Of a DNA stretch of 64,000 nt, positions 41,578 through 52,292 are shown one piece after another. The notes beneath the pieces were generated by a model. The model searched no databases and was not told the origin of the DNA. It saw nothing but the letters and a program-made list of their open reading frames with translations. Each line of letters opens with the position of its first letter. The first letter of the stretch is position 1. The DNA is taken from positions 18,585,298 through 18,649,297 of the forward strand of contig OX637342.1 in assembly GCA_951799405.1 (NCBI GenBank). Direction: 5' to 3'. The translations under genes and the position numbers were made by a program. The DNA comes from Agapetus fuscipes. Its lineage: Eukaryota > Arthropoda > Insecta > Trichoptera > Glossosomatidae.

Positions 41578-41620
41578 GACTGTCATGTGTCGTTTTGCCA
41601 TTGTGCCGTTCTAACCTATC

Positions 41621-42160
41621 ACCCATTATTTCGCACAAATGTATTTTTCATCACATCGCAGGAGAGTGAAGCATTTTGCAGGCGGCACCCTTTAGTATAA
41701 AACATTCACAAAAACTCCACTCGATAGCGTATAAAGAAAAATCTATGGAAAATAAGCCTCTCACTAGAAGTGCTCTTGTATATTTCATACACTTTTGTTT
41801 TAAAATGATCTAGTAGAGTTATGCAAAGTTTTTATTCTCGCGGTACTGTATTTGCATACAAACGTGTAATATTTCAGCGCGAAATGAAGAAATTAAAAAT
41901 GAAATTGCCCGATAACGAGTTGGAGGGAAAGTGATTTTAACGGGCAACGTTGAGTCTAACGATGACTTTTTTGAGTAATCGTTCATTAAAAAGACGTTAA
42001 CAACTTAAGTGGCAACATTAAAACTTGAAAAATGACTGAATTATTTTGTTTATTTTAAATTAAGTTACCTTGTTCTTCCTATGAATCAGACTGCTCTTAA
42101 TTAAAAATCTAAGGGGAGGTTTTGGTGTATGCAAATCAAGGTACACTAAGCCTTCACGCT
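41621..42160. other. Interval without recognised genes
   Basis: AT-rich. No repeats recognised beyond short runs. Confidence 0.4.
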
Positions 42161-42164
42161 TCTA

Positions 42165-42530
42165 CTAAGCTACGTATATAATATATCTTTTTAAATCCTG
42201 TGCGGGAGACTCCCTAGATTCTAGAGACTCTAGGGGTCTAGGAGACTTGTTGTTGTGCCGCAGAGGTAGATAGTGTTATATAGAACGCTTATTGTGTTAC
42301 TTTTTGCTGCGTTTTTTCCGAATGTATCACATACGGCGAGTGGAAACTATTTATTTTTGCAGGAAAAGGGGTCGGCCTTCACTTCAGTTAAAGTGGGAGT
42401 TTCCGAGCTCCTGATGAGGCTGGTACTCATTTTTTGAGAAGGCTGTGTAAATCTTGCCGTTATTTTATATTGGGTTTGATATAAGCACCTAAACGGGAAC
42501 TCGTTTCTGCTACCCTCGGTGTGATTAAAA
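42165..42530 (-). mobile_element. SINE-1, diverged, with an internal fragment of another SINE tail
   Basis: SINE-1 blocks (actaagctacgtatataata; atcacatacggcgagtggaa; aaaggggtcggcc) surround 42198-42270, which reads cctgtgcgggagactcccta and tgccgcagaggtag. That piece is the alternative 3' tail seen on SINE-2 at 44393, 48395 and 61100-61190. Confidence 0.6.
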
Positions 42531-42537
42531 CATAAAC

Positions 42538-42712
42538 TTTGCAGCAACTGGGTCTAGTTGATAATTGGCGATTCTATGAGAATGCATGTAATGTGAATCT
42601 CCAATGTAACATATCTTTGCAACTTAGATTAGATTAGATTAGATAGCGACAACCAAGCTCGCAAAGGATTCTTCAGGTGTAGTTCACACAAAAACAGCGT
42701 GCACCAAATAAA
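42538..42712 (+). mobile_element. SINE-2 3' half split by a LINE-A tail
   Basis: gcagcaactgggtctagttg to 42577, a LINE-A tail (42580-42645: gtgaatctccaatgtaacat, cttagattagattagatt), then acaaccaagctcgcaaagga and caccaaataaaaca. Confidence 0.6.
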
Positions 42713-42713
42713 A

Positions 42714-43315
42714 CATGTAAATGCAAGAATAGATGGATGTCGTGGTAGAGGAAGACCGAGAATGGTATGGATGGACCAAATTTCTGAAATAGCGAATGAA
42801 TGGGATATCCAGAGTCATAATAAAAGGAGAGCTTGTATGAAAAAGGTTATGACTCTGGATGAAATGAAAGAAGTATGCAAGGGCCAAAAAAAATGGCGGT
42901 TTATCTGTAATGCTGGCGTTTAAGACTGAGGCTTTAAAAAAGAACCCTTTTTTATAGAATATGTTTTGTAGGTTTTATTTTTACTGTTTAATTGTTTAGT
43001 CTTTGTTTGTTTTATATACTTAAATGTAACTAATTGTTTGTATTCCTTGACTTATAGGTTTGTATGAGGCTGGCCACTCATACTGTAAAAAAATGGTTAA
43101 CTTTGCCAATGTCACCCCTGTTTCAGGGAAGTTCAGCAAGAGTTGCAGGGCTTATGTTTATTTGAGGTTGGGTGTTTATATTGTAGGTCCACATGCATGC
43201 CGAATGTTAGCGCGAACTTATACATGTCTGCTTGGGTAAATGCGTTTAATATGTATCTTAAATGACATATATATTTGAATATTTAGACTTAGATTTTAGA
43301 TTAGATATTATAGAG
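42714..43315 (+). mobile_element. LINE-A: longest 3' end in the window
   Basis: A C-terminal ORF segment (42726-42923) reads ARIDGCRGRGRPRMVWMDQI, then EIANEWDIQSHNKRRACMKK, then VMTLDEMKEVCKGQKKWRF and a stop at 42921-42923. The 3'UTR follows with ccttgacttataggtttgta, the hairpin ccctgtttcaggg, and a tagattagatattatag tail. Because the coding C-terminus and the repeat are contiguous here and at 5640-6188, the abundant repeat is a LINE 3'UTR and not an independent SINE. Confidence 0.8.
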
Positions 43316-44025
43316 AATGTGCCTTTTTATTTCTTTTTACGAATGAACTTTCAATCAAAAGTCCAAGACGCAAAATGTTGACTTTTCCCTTTTCCATTAT
43401 AATAACATAACATACTCTTTCTTCTTGAAACTATTCACGTTTTATTGCTTCCTGTAGTTTTGTATTTAAATCACGATCGCTTGAAATATTTTACAACGCT
43501 TATACATAGTTCTTCAATACTCCAATCACAAAGCAATACGTTTACACTAAACCAAATGATATTGTATGGATTCTAAAACACTGCTCGCGGTGAACGTTTG
43601 AGTTTCCATGCATTTTTTTATTAAACGCTTTGGTTAAGTGCAAACGTACGCGAAATACAGGTATGGCAATGAAGAAAAAAGAAATATACGATATTGCTCC
43701 CAATCGACTGAAGATCGTGCACTGTGAAACCTAGTAAAAAGCTTTACGATTATTATTTTACCAAAGAATTTACAAAAGATGTATGTTAACTCAAGTAGCA
43801 CCTTTTAGCGAGTGATCTAGTTTCCACACATTTTTCGGTAAACGCTACAGTTGAATTTGAACGTAAATCTTTATGCTTGGGAGACTGGAATAGCCAAAGA
43901 AAACTGACATACATTTGCTCTACAAGACAAAGGGGATGGGGTTGAACTAGTATTATTTTATGCGAGGAATATGTGACTGAGAAATCAATAGGTTTAAAAT
44001 ACTGAGATTTCGCAAAAAAAAAAAA
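43316..44025. other. Interval without recognised genes
   Basis: AT-rich. Resembles part of 12840-13240 in content but I cannot align it confidently. Confidence 0.35.
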
Positions 44026-44029
44026 AAAT

Positions 44030-44280
44030 TAAATAGATTTGTGAAGAGGAATGCAATTCACCAACCTATTCTGCCTGGCGAGAAACAGGTATTAATATCA
44101 TCAATTAATAATTCATTATTGTTTCTTTGAATTATAAATTAATAATTACTCAATAACATCTGTTGAAGGAGGGGCAAAGTTATGGTCAAATGACCCAAGC
44201 GGGGATCAAACCAACGTTGTTCTATTCCAAATACACTAGAAAGATCAGCCATCTTGGCCCTCTCGGTCATAACACCGAAT
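44030..44280 (-). mobile_element. SINE-3, class II tRNA-derived, copy 2
   Basis: Collinear with 13440-13706: tgacccaagcggggatcaaa (B box region), ttctattccaaatacactag, ccctctcggtcataacacc, and the 3' part agaaacaggtattaatatca. Confidence 0.65.
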
Positions 44281-44392
44281 AAATGTTATTTACAAAACAT
44301 TTAATACATAGCTGATCCATAGATCATAGTTTATTTGTACAGAAAATTCACGTAAGGTCACATGGGTTTTCTGTGTGTGTGTGTGTTTTTTT

Positions 44393-44622
44393 TAAATCCT
44401 GTGCGGGAGACCCCCTAGATTTCAGAGACTCTATGATACTTGTTAAAGTGCCGCAGAGGTGTTAACGGCTTGGTCATCGCTACAAAGCGCTAATACTCAA
44501 GCAAGATCCAGTTTCTGTAAGGCTGGATGTACCTTTGATGATCGATCTTTAGTAAAGGTATATGATTTTTTCAACCCAGCAAAAAGCATATTTGAAAATA
44601 TAAATAATATTTTTTTTACCAA
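44393..44622 (-). mobile_element. SINE-2 with alternative tail (type b)
   Basis: Tail tcctgtgcgggagacccc and tgccgcagaggtgt at the left, then ggcttggtcatcgctacaaa, gtacctttgatgatcgatct and aacccagcaaaaagcatatt. The tRNA head is lost. Confidence 0.7.
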
Positions 44623-44624
44623 CT

Positions 44625-45090
44625 TATCTTAGTTTATAGTGCTCAGGCATTATTTAAAAGTAAAAATAAAATTTACGCGTAGATTTTATTTATTCGCCTA
44701 TATTTATTACAATATTTAGTCAAACCTCCCGTCTATAAATTTATAAGTGAATCTATTTTAATTATTGTTTTGTTTTTTGTTATAATTTTAATGAAGTCTC
44801 CAAAATATTTTTAAATATTTAGGTCACAGTTTTTTTTTTTCAAAATCTCTTATTCTATTTTCATTTCATTTTAATCCCAATTTTTATCAAAAAAAAAAGA
44901 CAAAATGCAAATCTATTCATGAGGGGTAATGGGGTGGATAATTTTGACATTTTTAGGGTTGGAGTTTTTTTCCATAATTAATACAGTACACAATGTTTCT
45001 ACCTTGTCTGTGTACAGCTTCTTTAGGGATATTTTAAAGGCGATTTCCTCAAAAAAAAATACCTACTCGTTTATTATTAATGTCCTTTGG
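44625..45090. other. Interval without recognised genes
   Basis: Very AT-rich; nothing recognised. Confidence 0.4.
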
Positions 45091-45094
45091 TATG

Positions 45095-45290
45095 TCTATA
45101 ATCTATAATCTAAGTTGCAAGGATATATTCATTTAAAGCTCTCAGATGTATGCCCACAAACAAACACGTGTAGTTCGCGCTTACAATTAATGCTGAATGT
45201 GTACTTACAAATAAAATCCAAACCTCAAATGAACATAAGCCCTACAACTTTTGCCGACCTTCCCTGACACAGGGGTGACATTGGCAAAGT
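45095..45290 (-). mobile_element. LINE-A 3'UTR, truncated
   Basis: Close to 38570-38768 in sequence and in truncation point (ggcaaagtgatcatcatc), so the two may derive from the same truncated source. A short plus tail follows at 45325-45360. Confidence 0.7.
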
Positions 45291-45706
45291 GATCATCATC
45301 ATTTTTTTTAAATAGTTGCGTTTTTTTTATATATCTTCGCAACTTAGGTTATAGATTACAAATTAAAAAAAGCAAAGTAGTTTTTGAGCAGGATCGTGGA
45401 AGGAAAAGTGTTTGGTATTTGATTTCCTCGAAAATTTGTAAAATATTTATGTTTCTTACTGTTGAATAATCTATCGCATAAAGGCAAGGCTTGGGCCCGA
45501 ATTTTGGCCTTTTAAGGGAAAACCACTAAATCGCATTAACGAAAACCTGTAAGGCTAAACAGCAAACAGTGGTGTAAAGTTTAATACAAAATTTGGTTCA
45601 TTAATGGACTAGGAACATTTGTAACGAAGGGATTATTTTCTTAAGTCATTGGGCCGGATTAGCTGTTAATCTGACTGCCAGAGGTGCTAGTCTCTTTTTT
45701 AATTCA

Positions 45707-46040
45707 TAATAATAATAATATTAGAATGATTTATGTAATGAGTACTGTTTTTGTGTGTATCACTTTTCAGAAGTCCTCTGCAAGCTTGATCGTGGCTGTA
45801 GAAAGCACCAAATTTTAAGCAAGACCCAGTTGTTGTAATGTTGGATGAACGTTTCAGTGACCGGTCTTTGGTAAAGGTTTGTGAATTTTTTTAACACAGC
45901 AAAGAGCACATTTGGAAATATAAATGGTATATTTTTGTGCTTCGCCGAGATTCGAATCCACAACCTTCCATTTACGAGTCCGAAGTGTAGCCACTGGACT
46001 ACGGACCGGTCCAAGAAATGCCAGCAACTATCGTCGTTGA
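45707..46040 (-). mobile_element. 5S-tRNA composite SINE, 5S part mostly lost
   Basis: SINE-2 (45707-46012) with L2-like tail, B box cgagattcgaatcca and ctacggaccggtcc is followed by aagaaatgccagcaac, the 3' end of the 5S head, truncated after about 20 bp. Confidence 0.7.
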
Positions 46041-46179
46041 TGAATTCTTTCTATATAAATCTTATTTTTATAAAGAAATAATAAACAATGAATTTTCAGT
46101 GTAAACACACAAACCATTTAAAATATAAAGCTTTTTTATATAGTTTCGAACAAATGAGCTCGTGTCGATGTGAGCCTAG

Positions 46180-46380
46180 GCACGCTGATTGGTATGTGTG
46201 AACACTCTGGTATAGTGTGGAACAATTCTCTAGTACCATCTACTTGACAGTATCTACCATGTTCAAGAACATGCAAGAATTGTCAAGAACCTATAAATAC
46301 GAGCAAAGATTCTGTGGGATAGATAATTAGAATTTTAAATGTAAATATATCTTAGATACTTAGATTATATAAGGCTTAAA
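46180..46380 (+). repeat. Promoter-bearing repeat, possible terminal repeat
   Basis: Contains aacactctggtatagtgtgg, cctataaatacgagc (TATA-like) and an end near taaggcttaaataaaac. Organised like 415-760. Weak. Confidence 0.25.
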
Positions 46381-46437
46381 TAAAACAGCTGTATCGCCTT
46401 TTTTCGGTGCTGATATTTTTTATTTCTTCAAAATTTA

Positions 46438-46785
46438 GCAGTTTATCTGTAATGTTGGCGGCTAGTGCTAGGGTTTTTAAATTAGAATTTGGTATTTTGT
46501 ATTTGTTTTGATGTTTGTACATCCATATATTATTGGTTTATTTTAAAAATATAATTTAAATGTAAGTTGGTATGCGGCTGACCACCCATGCTGTAGAAAA
46601 TGGTTCACTTAGCCAATGTCACCCCTGTTTCAAGAAAGCTTGGCAGGAATTGCAGGGTGTATGTTCATTTGAGATTTGGGGTTTTATGGCATAGGTTCAC
46701 ATGCGGCTTACGTATATGCTTGTGAGATAGCATATAATGTGAATCTATAATGTTACATATATTTGCAACTTAGATTAGATTAAAT
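46438..46785 (+). mobile_element. LINE-A 3' end
   Basis: gtttatctgtaatgttggcg, gtaagttggtatgcggctga, tttcaagaaagcttgg and tgcaacttagattagattaa. Confidence 0.75.
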
Positions 46786-47194
46786 AAGATTTTTTTTTTC
46801 ATGCACGCTCTCCTTTCATTTTGCTTCGTGGAGATTAATTTAACATTTATTTTCGGATACGTCAATATCACACTAGGTTTCATATATAAATAAATATACG
46901 TGAGGTTATCCCAAACAAAACTGCCCATAGCTGTGATATGAATACAAAGTGAACTATCTCAAAATATACAAACACCCATCGATATATAAGAACTAGATGG
47001 GCTAACAGAGCAATCCTATGAAAATTAGGAATGCGCTAACCCACTCATCATACAAAAATCCAAATTCAGTCTATCGGTAACCTTCCAACTGTCAACAGAA
47101 GTATTACTGAATTGGAAAAAAATCCATAAAAATGTCAAACCGGATATTTTCTTATCGTGCTAACAAAAGATTTTTTTTTTAATAATCTTTATCT

Positions 47195-47440
47195 ATAATC
47201 TTTAATCTAAGTTGCAAGGATATATTCATTCAAAGCTCTCAGATGTATGCCCACAAACAACACGTGTAGTTCGCGCTTACAAATGCTGATTGTGTACTTA
47301 CAAATAAAATCCAAACCTCAAATGAACATTAGCCCTGCAACTCTTGCCGACATTCCCTGAAACAGGGGTGACATTGGCAAAGTGAACCATTTTTTACAGT
47401 ATGGGTGGTCAGCCTCATACCAACCTATAAGTCAAGGAAT
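47195..47440 (-). mobile_element. LINE-A 3'UTR, near full-length
   Basis: tttaatctaagttgcaagga to caacctataagtcaaggaat. The conserved imperfect hairpin spans 47342-47379: an outer TTGCC/GGCAA and an inner CCCTG-AAA-CAGGG. Confidence 0.85.
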
Positions 47441-47444
47441 AAAA

Positions 47445-48390
47445 TAAAATGTGGAATAATATTTCATTTTAAAAACGGTCATGGAATTTATTTTTCATTT
47501 GTCGAAATATTTTGCTCGCGAAAGTGACAGATATTTCTAGAACTAGTGATTTTCAAGTATGTAGGTACTTCCTTATTCAGATATATGTAACTTTTATGCT
47601 GGTGGTAATAGATACTTGTGAAAATCGTACTTTACATAATGAGGTTGGAACATTTTTGAATTCGGAATTTATCAAATATTTTCATACTTTCAACAATCTT
47701 AGTAACAAAAACCGATACCATGGTGATTTCATGGATTTCTATGGTGATATGTTTGAAGATTGAAGATAGAGTAGAGACACGTTGCTTACATAGAAAATGA
47801 CAAAAACATTTCATATGTCGTGGGCAAAACAGCACCATCTACAATGTATGGCGTCAAAGACCGTTCATCATGTCTATTGGTACTAAATCTCATTCATAGC
47901 TCTGGTAGGAATCAAGACGAGAGGTAGGAATCAAGAATAAAGGAGGAATACCGGAGAAGACTACAACTCAGAGAAATCAAAGTCGTTGTTTTTAACACTC
48001 CATATATACCTCTAGGCATGCAATGTAATGAGTCGGACCTTCCATTTTGGAAGGAAAGATGAGTTGAGAGGAATTGGGAACGTTTTCATGACGAAAGGAT
48101 CCTTAACCAACCAGAGACAGGTCGTCAGTCCTGTGACTCCCATCTCATCCTGACTCTGTGCGGCGGGCCTGAGCTTGAGTCTTGAATTTTCTAAAAAGTA
48201 AAGACCTGACTCGGTGAGACCGTGGATTGCTTAGCTATTTCACAAAATTGTCAAAATTTCTACACACGCCTCAGCCCAATCTTTATTGTCAGAAGTCGAT
48301 ACTACAGAGAGAGAGAGAGAGCTTACATACGAAATGACAGAAGACACTAAAACGTCTTCTTTTTATTTTTATAGCTATTAGACCTATATT
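47445..48390. other. Interval without recognised genes
   Basis: 83- and 68-codon overlapping ORFs near 47512-47838 have no motif. 48080-48260 is somewhat GC-richer. A (ga)n run lies at 48308-48322. Confidence 0.4.
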
Positions 48391-48394
48391 ATTT

Positions 48395-48974
48395 TCTTCT
48401 TTTTTTTTAAGAAATCCAGTGCGGTAGACTTCCTAGATTCAAGAGACTCTAGGGGTCTAAAAAAAAAAAAAAACAAACAAACAAACAAAGATGTATGATA
48501 ATTTATTATTTTGTAAAATATTATATATAGTGTGGTATACTGTAAAAGTGGTAGATACACACGAAAAAACGGGGGGAAAAAAAAAAAAAAAAAAGATCTA
48601 TGACACTTGCTGTAGTGCCGCAGAGGTGTACGAGCTTGGTCGTCACTACAAAGCGCCAATACTCAAGCAAGACCCAGTTGCTGTAAGGCTGGATGGACCT
48701 TTAGTGACCGGTCTTTGGTAAAGGTTTTATGATTTCTTTCAACCCAGCAAAGAGCATGTTTGAAAATATGAATGGTATATTTTTTGTGCTCCGCCGGGAT
48801 CCGAATCCACAACTTTCCGTTAACGAGTCCGAAGTGTTGCCACTGGATTACGGACCGGTCAAGAATGCCAACGACACGCGGTGTACCCAAGCGGTCACCC
48901 ATCCAAGTAGCATCCTCTTCCAATGCTGCATAACTTCAGAACCGGTGCTTTCAACACATGGAATTGTCGTTGAC
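48395..48974 (-). mobile_element. 5S-tRNA composite SINE with type b tail
   Basis: The tail (48405-48460 gtgcggtagacttcctagat; 48600-48630 tgccgcagaggtgt) is split by a poly-A/AT segment (48460-48595). SINE-2 follows to ggattacggaccggtc (48860), then a 5S-like head 48866-48974 (minus: GTCGTTGGCA end, CACCGGTTCTGAAG). All three modules share one orientation. Confidence 0.75.
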
Positions 48975-48979
48975 AAATT

Positions 48980-49400
48980 TGACAAACTGTCGGGCTAAAT
49001 TGAGACCAGCCACTTCATGGCGACACTACCTCCATGCAAACACCTCGCAAATCTAACGATAATTAATAATGTTCTGCAGACAACCTATCCCCGGAGAGGA
49101 AGGGACGAAACTTTCTGATACGATTTTGCTCTACGGCGTAGTTTATCGCGACTCAATTTTATTCATTCGCACCCTCCTATTTATGATATGCTAATTTCTA
49201 CTAGATAACTCGCCTTTGCCGGAAGAGCGCCATTATTTACTTGGGGATTCCAACTTTCCGATACAATGTTATGGGAGCTTTAGTTTATTGTACGCTGATG
49301 ATTTAGTTCATTATTTTGGGTTTTGAAATTTTTCAATAATACCTGCATGTTGTTTGTTACAACAATTTTATGTTTTTTGGGTTGTTTTAGAATTCAAAAC
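48980..49400. other. Interval without recognised genes
   Basis: No repeats or motifs recognised. Slightly less AT-rich than neighbours. Confidence 0.35.
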
Positions 49401-49404
49401 TGTT

Positions 49405-49800
49405 ACTGTCACTCTGTTGCCATTCCGCTAGGGGTGGCCAGAGTCTTTGCAGAACTACTGCCATTACATACCTCTTTCAATTTAATCATATCCATCACCT
49501 TTTTCATTCATTTTCTTCTTTTACGCTCGCTTTGTATATCCCATTCTTTCACAACCTCCTCAATCTGATCACTCCATACTTTTCTCAGTCGTTCCTTACT
49601 TCTTTTTTGCTCATGTGATTTTGAATAGAAGTTTGAATTTATTCCATACAACATTGTAACGAAAGGATTTAAATAGGTGTGTAGGGAAAATAAAGAACAT
49701 GGGAAAATTTTAATATGGAATAGAAAAAACAAAAGAGGATCGACCTCGGAAAATCAAAAGAGGATAGCTTGCGTAGTTGTAGAGCCACTGGCTTGTATTA
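49405..49800 (-). pseudogene. LINE-B 3' end (minus) with repeat F beside it
   Basis: Minus reading RLRKVWSDQIEEVVKEWDIQ then SERKRRK, followed by the 3' end ccattccgctaggggtggcc. Repeat F (49650-49800, plus) overlaps upstream. Confidence 0.6.
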
Positions 49801-50050
49801 ATTATGATTATAAATATTGTTGCGTCCTGTGGTTATTGTGATGATAAAACATTTTACATGGAACAACAATCAGCTGTTCAGGCCCCGCCATGTTTTATTC
49901 TGTCCTATCTTCAAATAGTTACGATAAGATCAAACAGCGCTCGTCCGCACTTCCACCCCACCACGTACGAGTATGTATGGCTGAAACAAAAAGATGATTA
50001 ATATAGTTTTTCTCGGGCTAGAACATGTTCTACTTGCAATAATTTTATCT

Positions 50051-50090
50051 GCCGACGTTTCACTCCCTTGAGCAGGGAACATTTTCAAGG
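50051..50090 (-). ncRNA. Hammerhead-like motif
   Basis: Minus: CCTTGAAAATGTTCCCTGC, loop, GGGAGTGAAACGTCGGC. Stem II TCCC/GGGA, GAAA-AC-GT-C then GGC. The first core is diverged (TTGAAAA). Confidence 0.4.
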
Positions 50091-50591
50091 CTCGAAGCGG
50101 CGGGGGACCTTTATCCTCTTTTTTTCTTTACTCTTAATTTGAATTATTTTTCTTTCAATGTTTTTTTTTTTACTACGAACTAAAAAAATCAGTTCAGTTT
50201 TTCACCTGCAGAATATTTTTAAATATCTGCAATGAATAATGACACCACCCATTATGGAAGTGACTCTACAGAGCGCAGTTCACAGGAAAAACACTAAAAC
50301 TGTGCCAGGTTTTATATATGCTGCTTATATTTCATGGACATAAAAGCGGGACTCATTGTGCAGAGGTGGAATTTTATATTTGCGTAATTTTTTGACAGAT
50401 AACTTATTATGGCGAAATGCAGATTTTACGTTGCGCCACTGCACTGCCGTTTCATTATTTTCAAATGAAATTAGTGACTACTGCATTGTGTTTTGTATTT
50501 TCAAATTTTAATTTTATCATTCAACCCTTTTCAATTAATTTTATATATAATATGTGCAATTGCTCTCATTGGAAAAAGTGTCAGGCGTTTC

Positions 50592-51605
50592 GGAATAGTT
50601 ATTTATGCCACTGCCAAGTAATGATAGTCTTTGTAACACGAGTGCTAGTTTGTGCCATGAGGCGCAGCCGAATGGCACAATAGACAGCAAGAGTGTTACA
50701 AAGACTAATTACGTGCAGTGGCATACAAAACTTTTTCTACGACCATTAAATAAATAACAAAATAGTAAATAATAGTCATTATAATGTACTCGTCCATTTG
50801 AACTAATTAAAACCTTACCTTTGTCAAACCGTGTTATTTATCATTCCCTTCGATTATCTAATCTAATCTTTGTTGCAAAGATGTAATACATTTAGGATTA
50901 ATTTTTAATTTATGCCCATAAGCAGACACATAGGTATAAGGTCGCGCTTATACATGCCGCATATAAGGTTAAACATTCAAACCCAAAACTCAAATAAACA
51001 TAAGCCCTGCAACTACTGAAGCAGGGGTGTCATTGGCAAAGTGAGCCAAGTTTTTGCAGCATAGGTGGTCAACCTCATACCAACCTATTAGCCAAGTAAC
51101 TTTTTAATTTTGTTTATTTTATGCGGTGAAAACATCTTGCATTATTTTCCTTTCAAGTCTTCTGCTTTCCTTCGAAAAAAGGAAGGCTACAATTTGAAGT
51201 ATTTTGATAAATAGATTTGATTTTTTTACACTATTATGAATTTTTATTTGACTCTTCACATAAAATATATTTATTTTCATTTGAAAAAGGGTTCAACGTA
51301 GTGGGGAGGAATTATCAATAAGATGAAAGTATTCATGTACTATGGCTGACGTTTGAACGTGGTTGCTATGGAAACGGCAAATAATAGTTTGTTACCGGTC
51401 GCTTAGAAGGATAGCCCCATACAAAGTTGATATTCGAAATTCAAAAATAGTTCCATTTCTGACAATGCGCATGCGCACATTTTCATTTCAACACGGTTAC
51501 CCGTTGCGTAATGTAACATTACGCAACGGGTGTAGAAATGTATGTCATTGTGATTGCGTTAGCCGTTTTGTAATTAGTAAATGACCAAATGGGAGTAGAA
51601 TTTTT
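50592..51605 (-). repeat. 1-kb repeat R, copy 2 (inverted)
   Basis: Reverse complement of 6645-7626: palindrome element M6 (50606-50731), LINE-A 3'UTR (50860-51100, minus), tttcctttcaagtcttctgc, gcgcatgcgcac and the palindrome cgttgcgtaatg/taacattacgcaacg. It contains ggttgctatggaaacggcaa, absent from copy 1. Confidence 0.65.
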
Positions 51606-51802
51606 TTTTAATTTCTTTGTTTTTTACATTAAAAAAACGCATTAAAGTTTACATTAAAAATTTACATTAAAGTAACTCTGACAATATTTTTTCTAAACAT
51701 TGTTTATTAGACTATTTACCAAATAATTAGAAGACATGAACCCTTACTGCCTTTTCATAAAAAGGTTTTAATTTTAAACTAGTTTACAAAGTCAATTTTA
51801 CC

Positions 51803-51806
51803 ATAC
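51803..51806. other. Target-site duplication, left (atac)
   Basis: Four bases immediately before the LTR, repeated at 55712-55715. Confidence 0.8.
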
Positions 51807-52280
51807 TGTTACGAAATTAGGGTTCAATTGTCTTCAAATTAAAAATACACAGGTCTTCTTCAATAGTTATTTATTTTACACAGTTACAAAATTTATTTTC
51901 ACACTACTTTCTCGATTATTCTACTTGGTTTCGGTTCACTGATCAGATGGCTTCGATGTGTTTGTAAGTCGCTATGATACTGGCCCGCTCTGCAGGCCAT
52001 TCGCACCTTTATACTCTTCAGAGCAGTATGATCCAGAACTAAAGTCGCCAGACGGTTCCAGAGTAATTATTACTTCTCGACGCTTCACGTACTACCTAGA
52101 GATACAACCAAAATCCTACCTACAAATGTAATACAGTATTCCTATAATTACAACAAATACCTACTTAGCCTAGAGAATTCTACACTTATACATAATTATC
52201 GATCTTACCTACCAATACTTTTGAGGATTCTTATAACTATAACTATCCATACTTATTTCAATATTTATATTTACATAACA
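51807..52280 (-). repeat. 3' LTR
   Basis: Plus-strand termini tgttacgaaat and ttacataaca. Identical by eye to the 5' LTR except at 52259. The Gag stop codon abuts it at 52281. Confidence 0.9.
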
Positions 52281-52292
52281 CTACCCACCTAG
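52281..52292 (-). promoter_or_regulatory. Polypurine tract-like site overlapping the gag stop
   Basis: On the minus strand the last codons, GGTGGGTAG, form a short purine-rich stretch immediately before the 3' LTR, where plus-strand DNA synthesis is normally primed. It encodes the terminal Gly-Gly-stop. Confidence 0.5.

Larger units (their letters stand above)
40530..41620. mobile_element. Foldback-like element with minisatellite inverted ends (copy 2)
   Basis: Left: tagaacgacacagtgacaaa then ~19-bp units (acgacacatgac, catcacatgacaaaa) to 40655. Right: 41085-41250 and 41578-41620 in the opposite orientation (tgtgatgttttt, gtcatgtgtcgttttgcc, attgtgccgttcta). The 18-bp flanks starting cattatttcg and ending aaatg occur on both sides (about 40513 and 41624). 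LINE-A (40690-41055) lies inside and SINE-1 (41255-41577) splits the right end. Confidence 0.55.
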
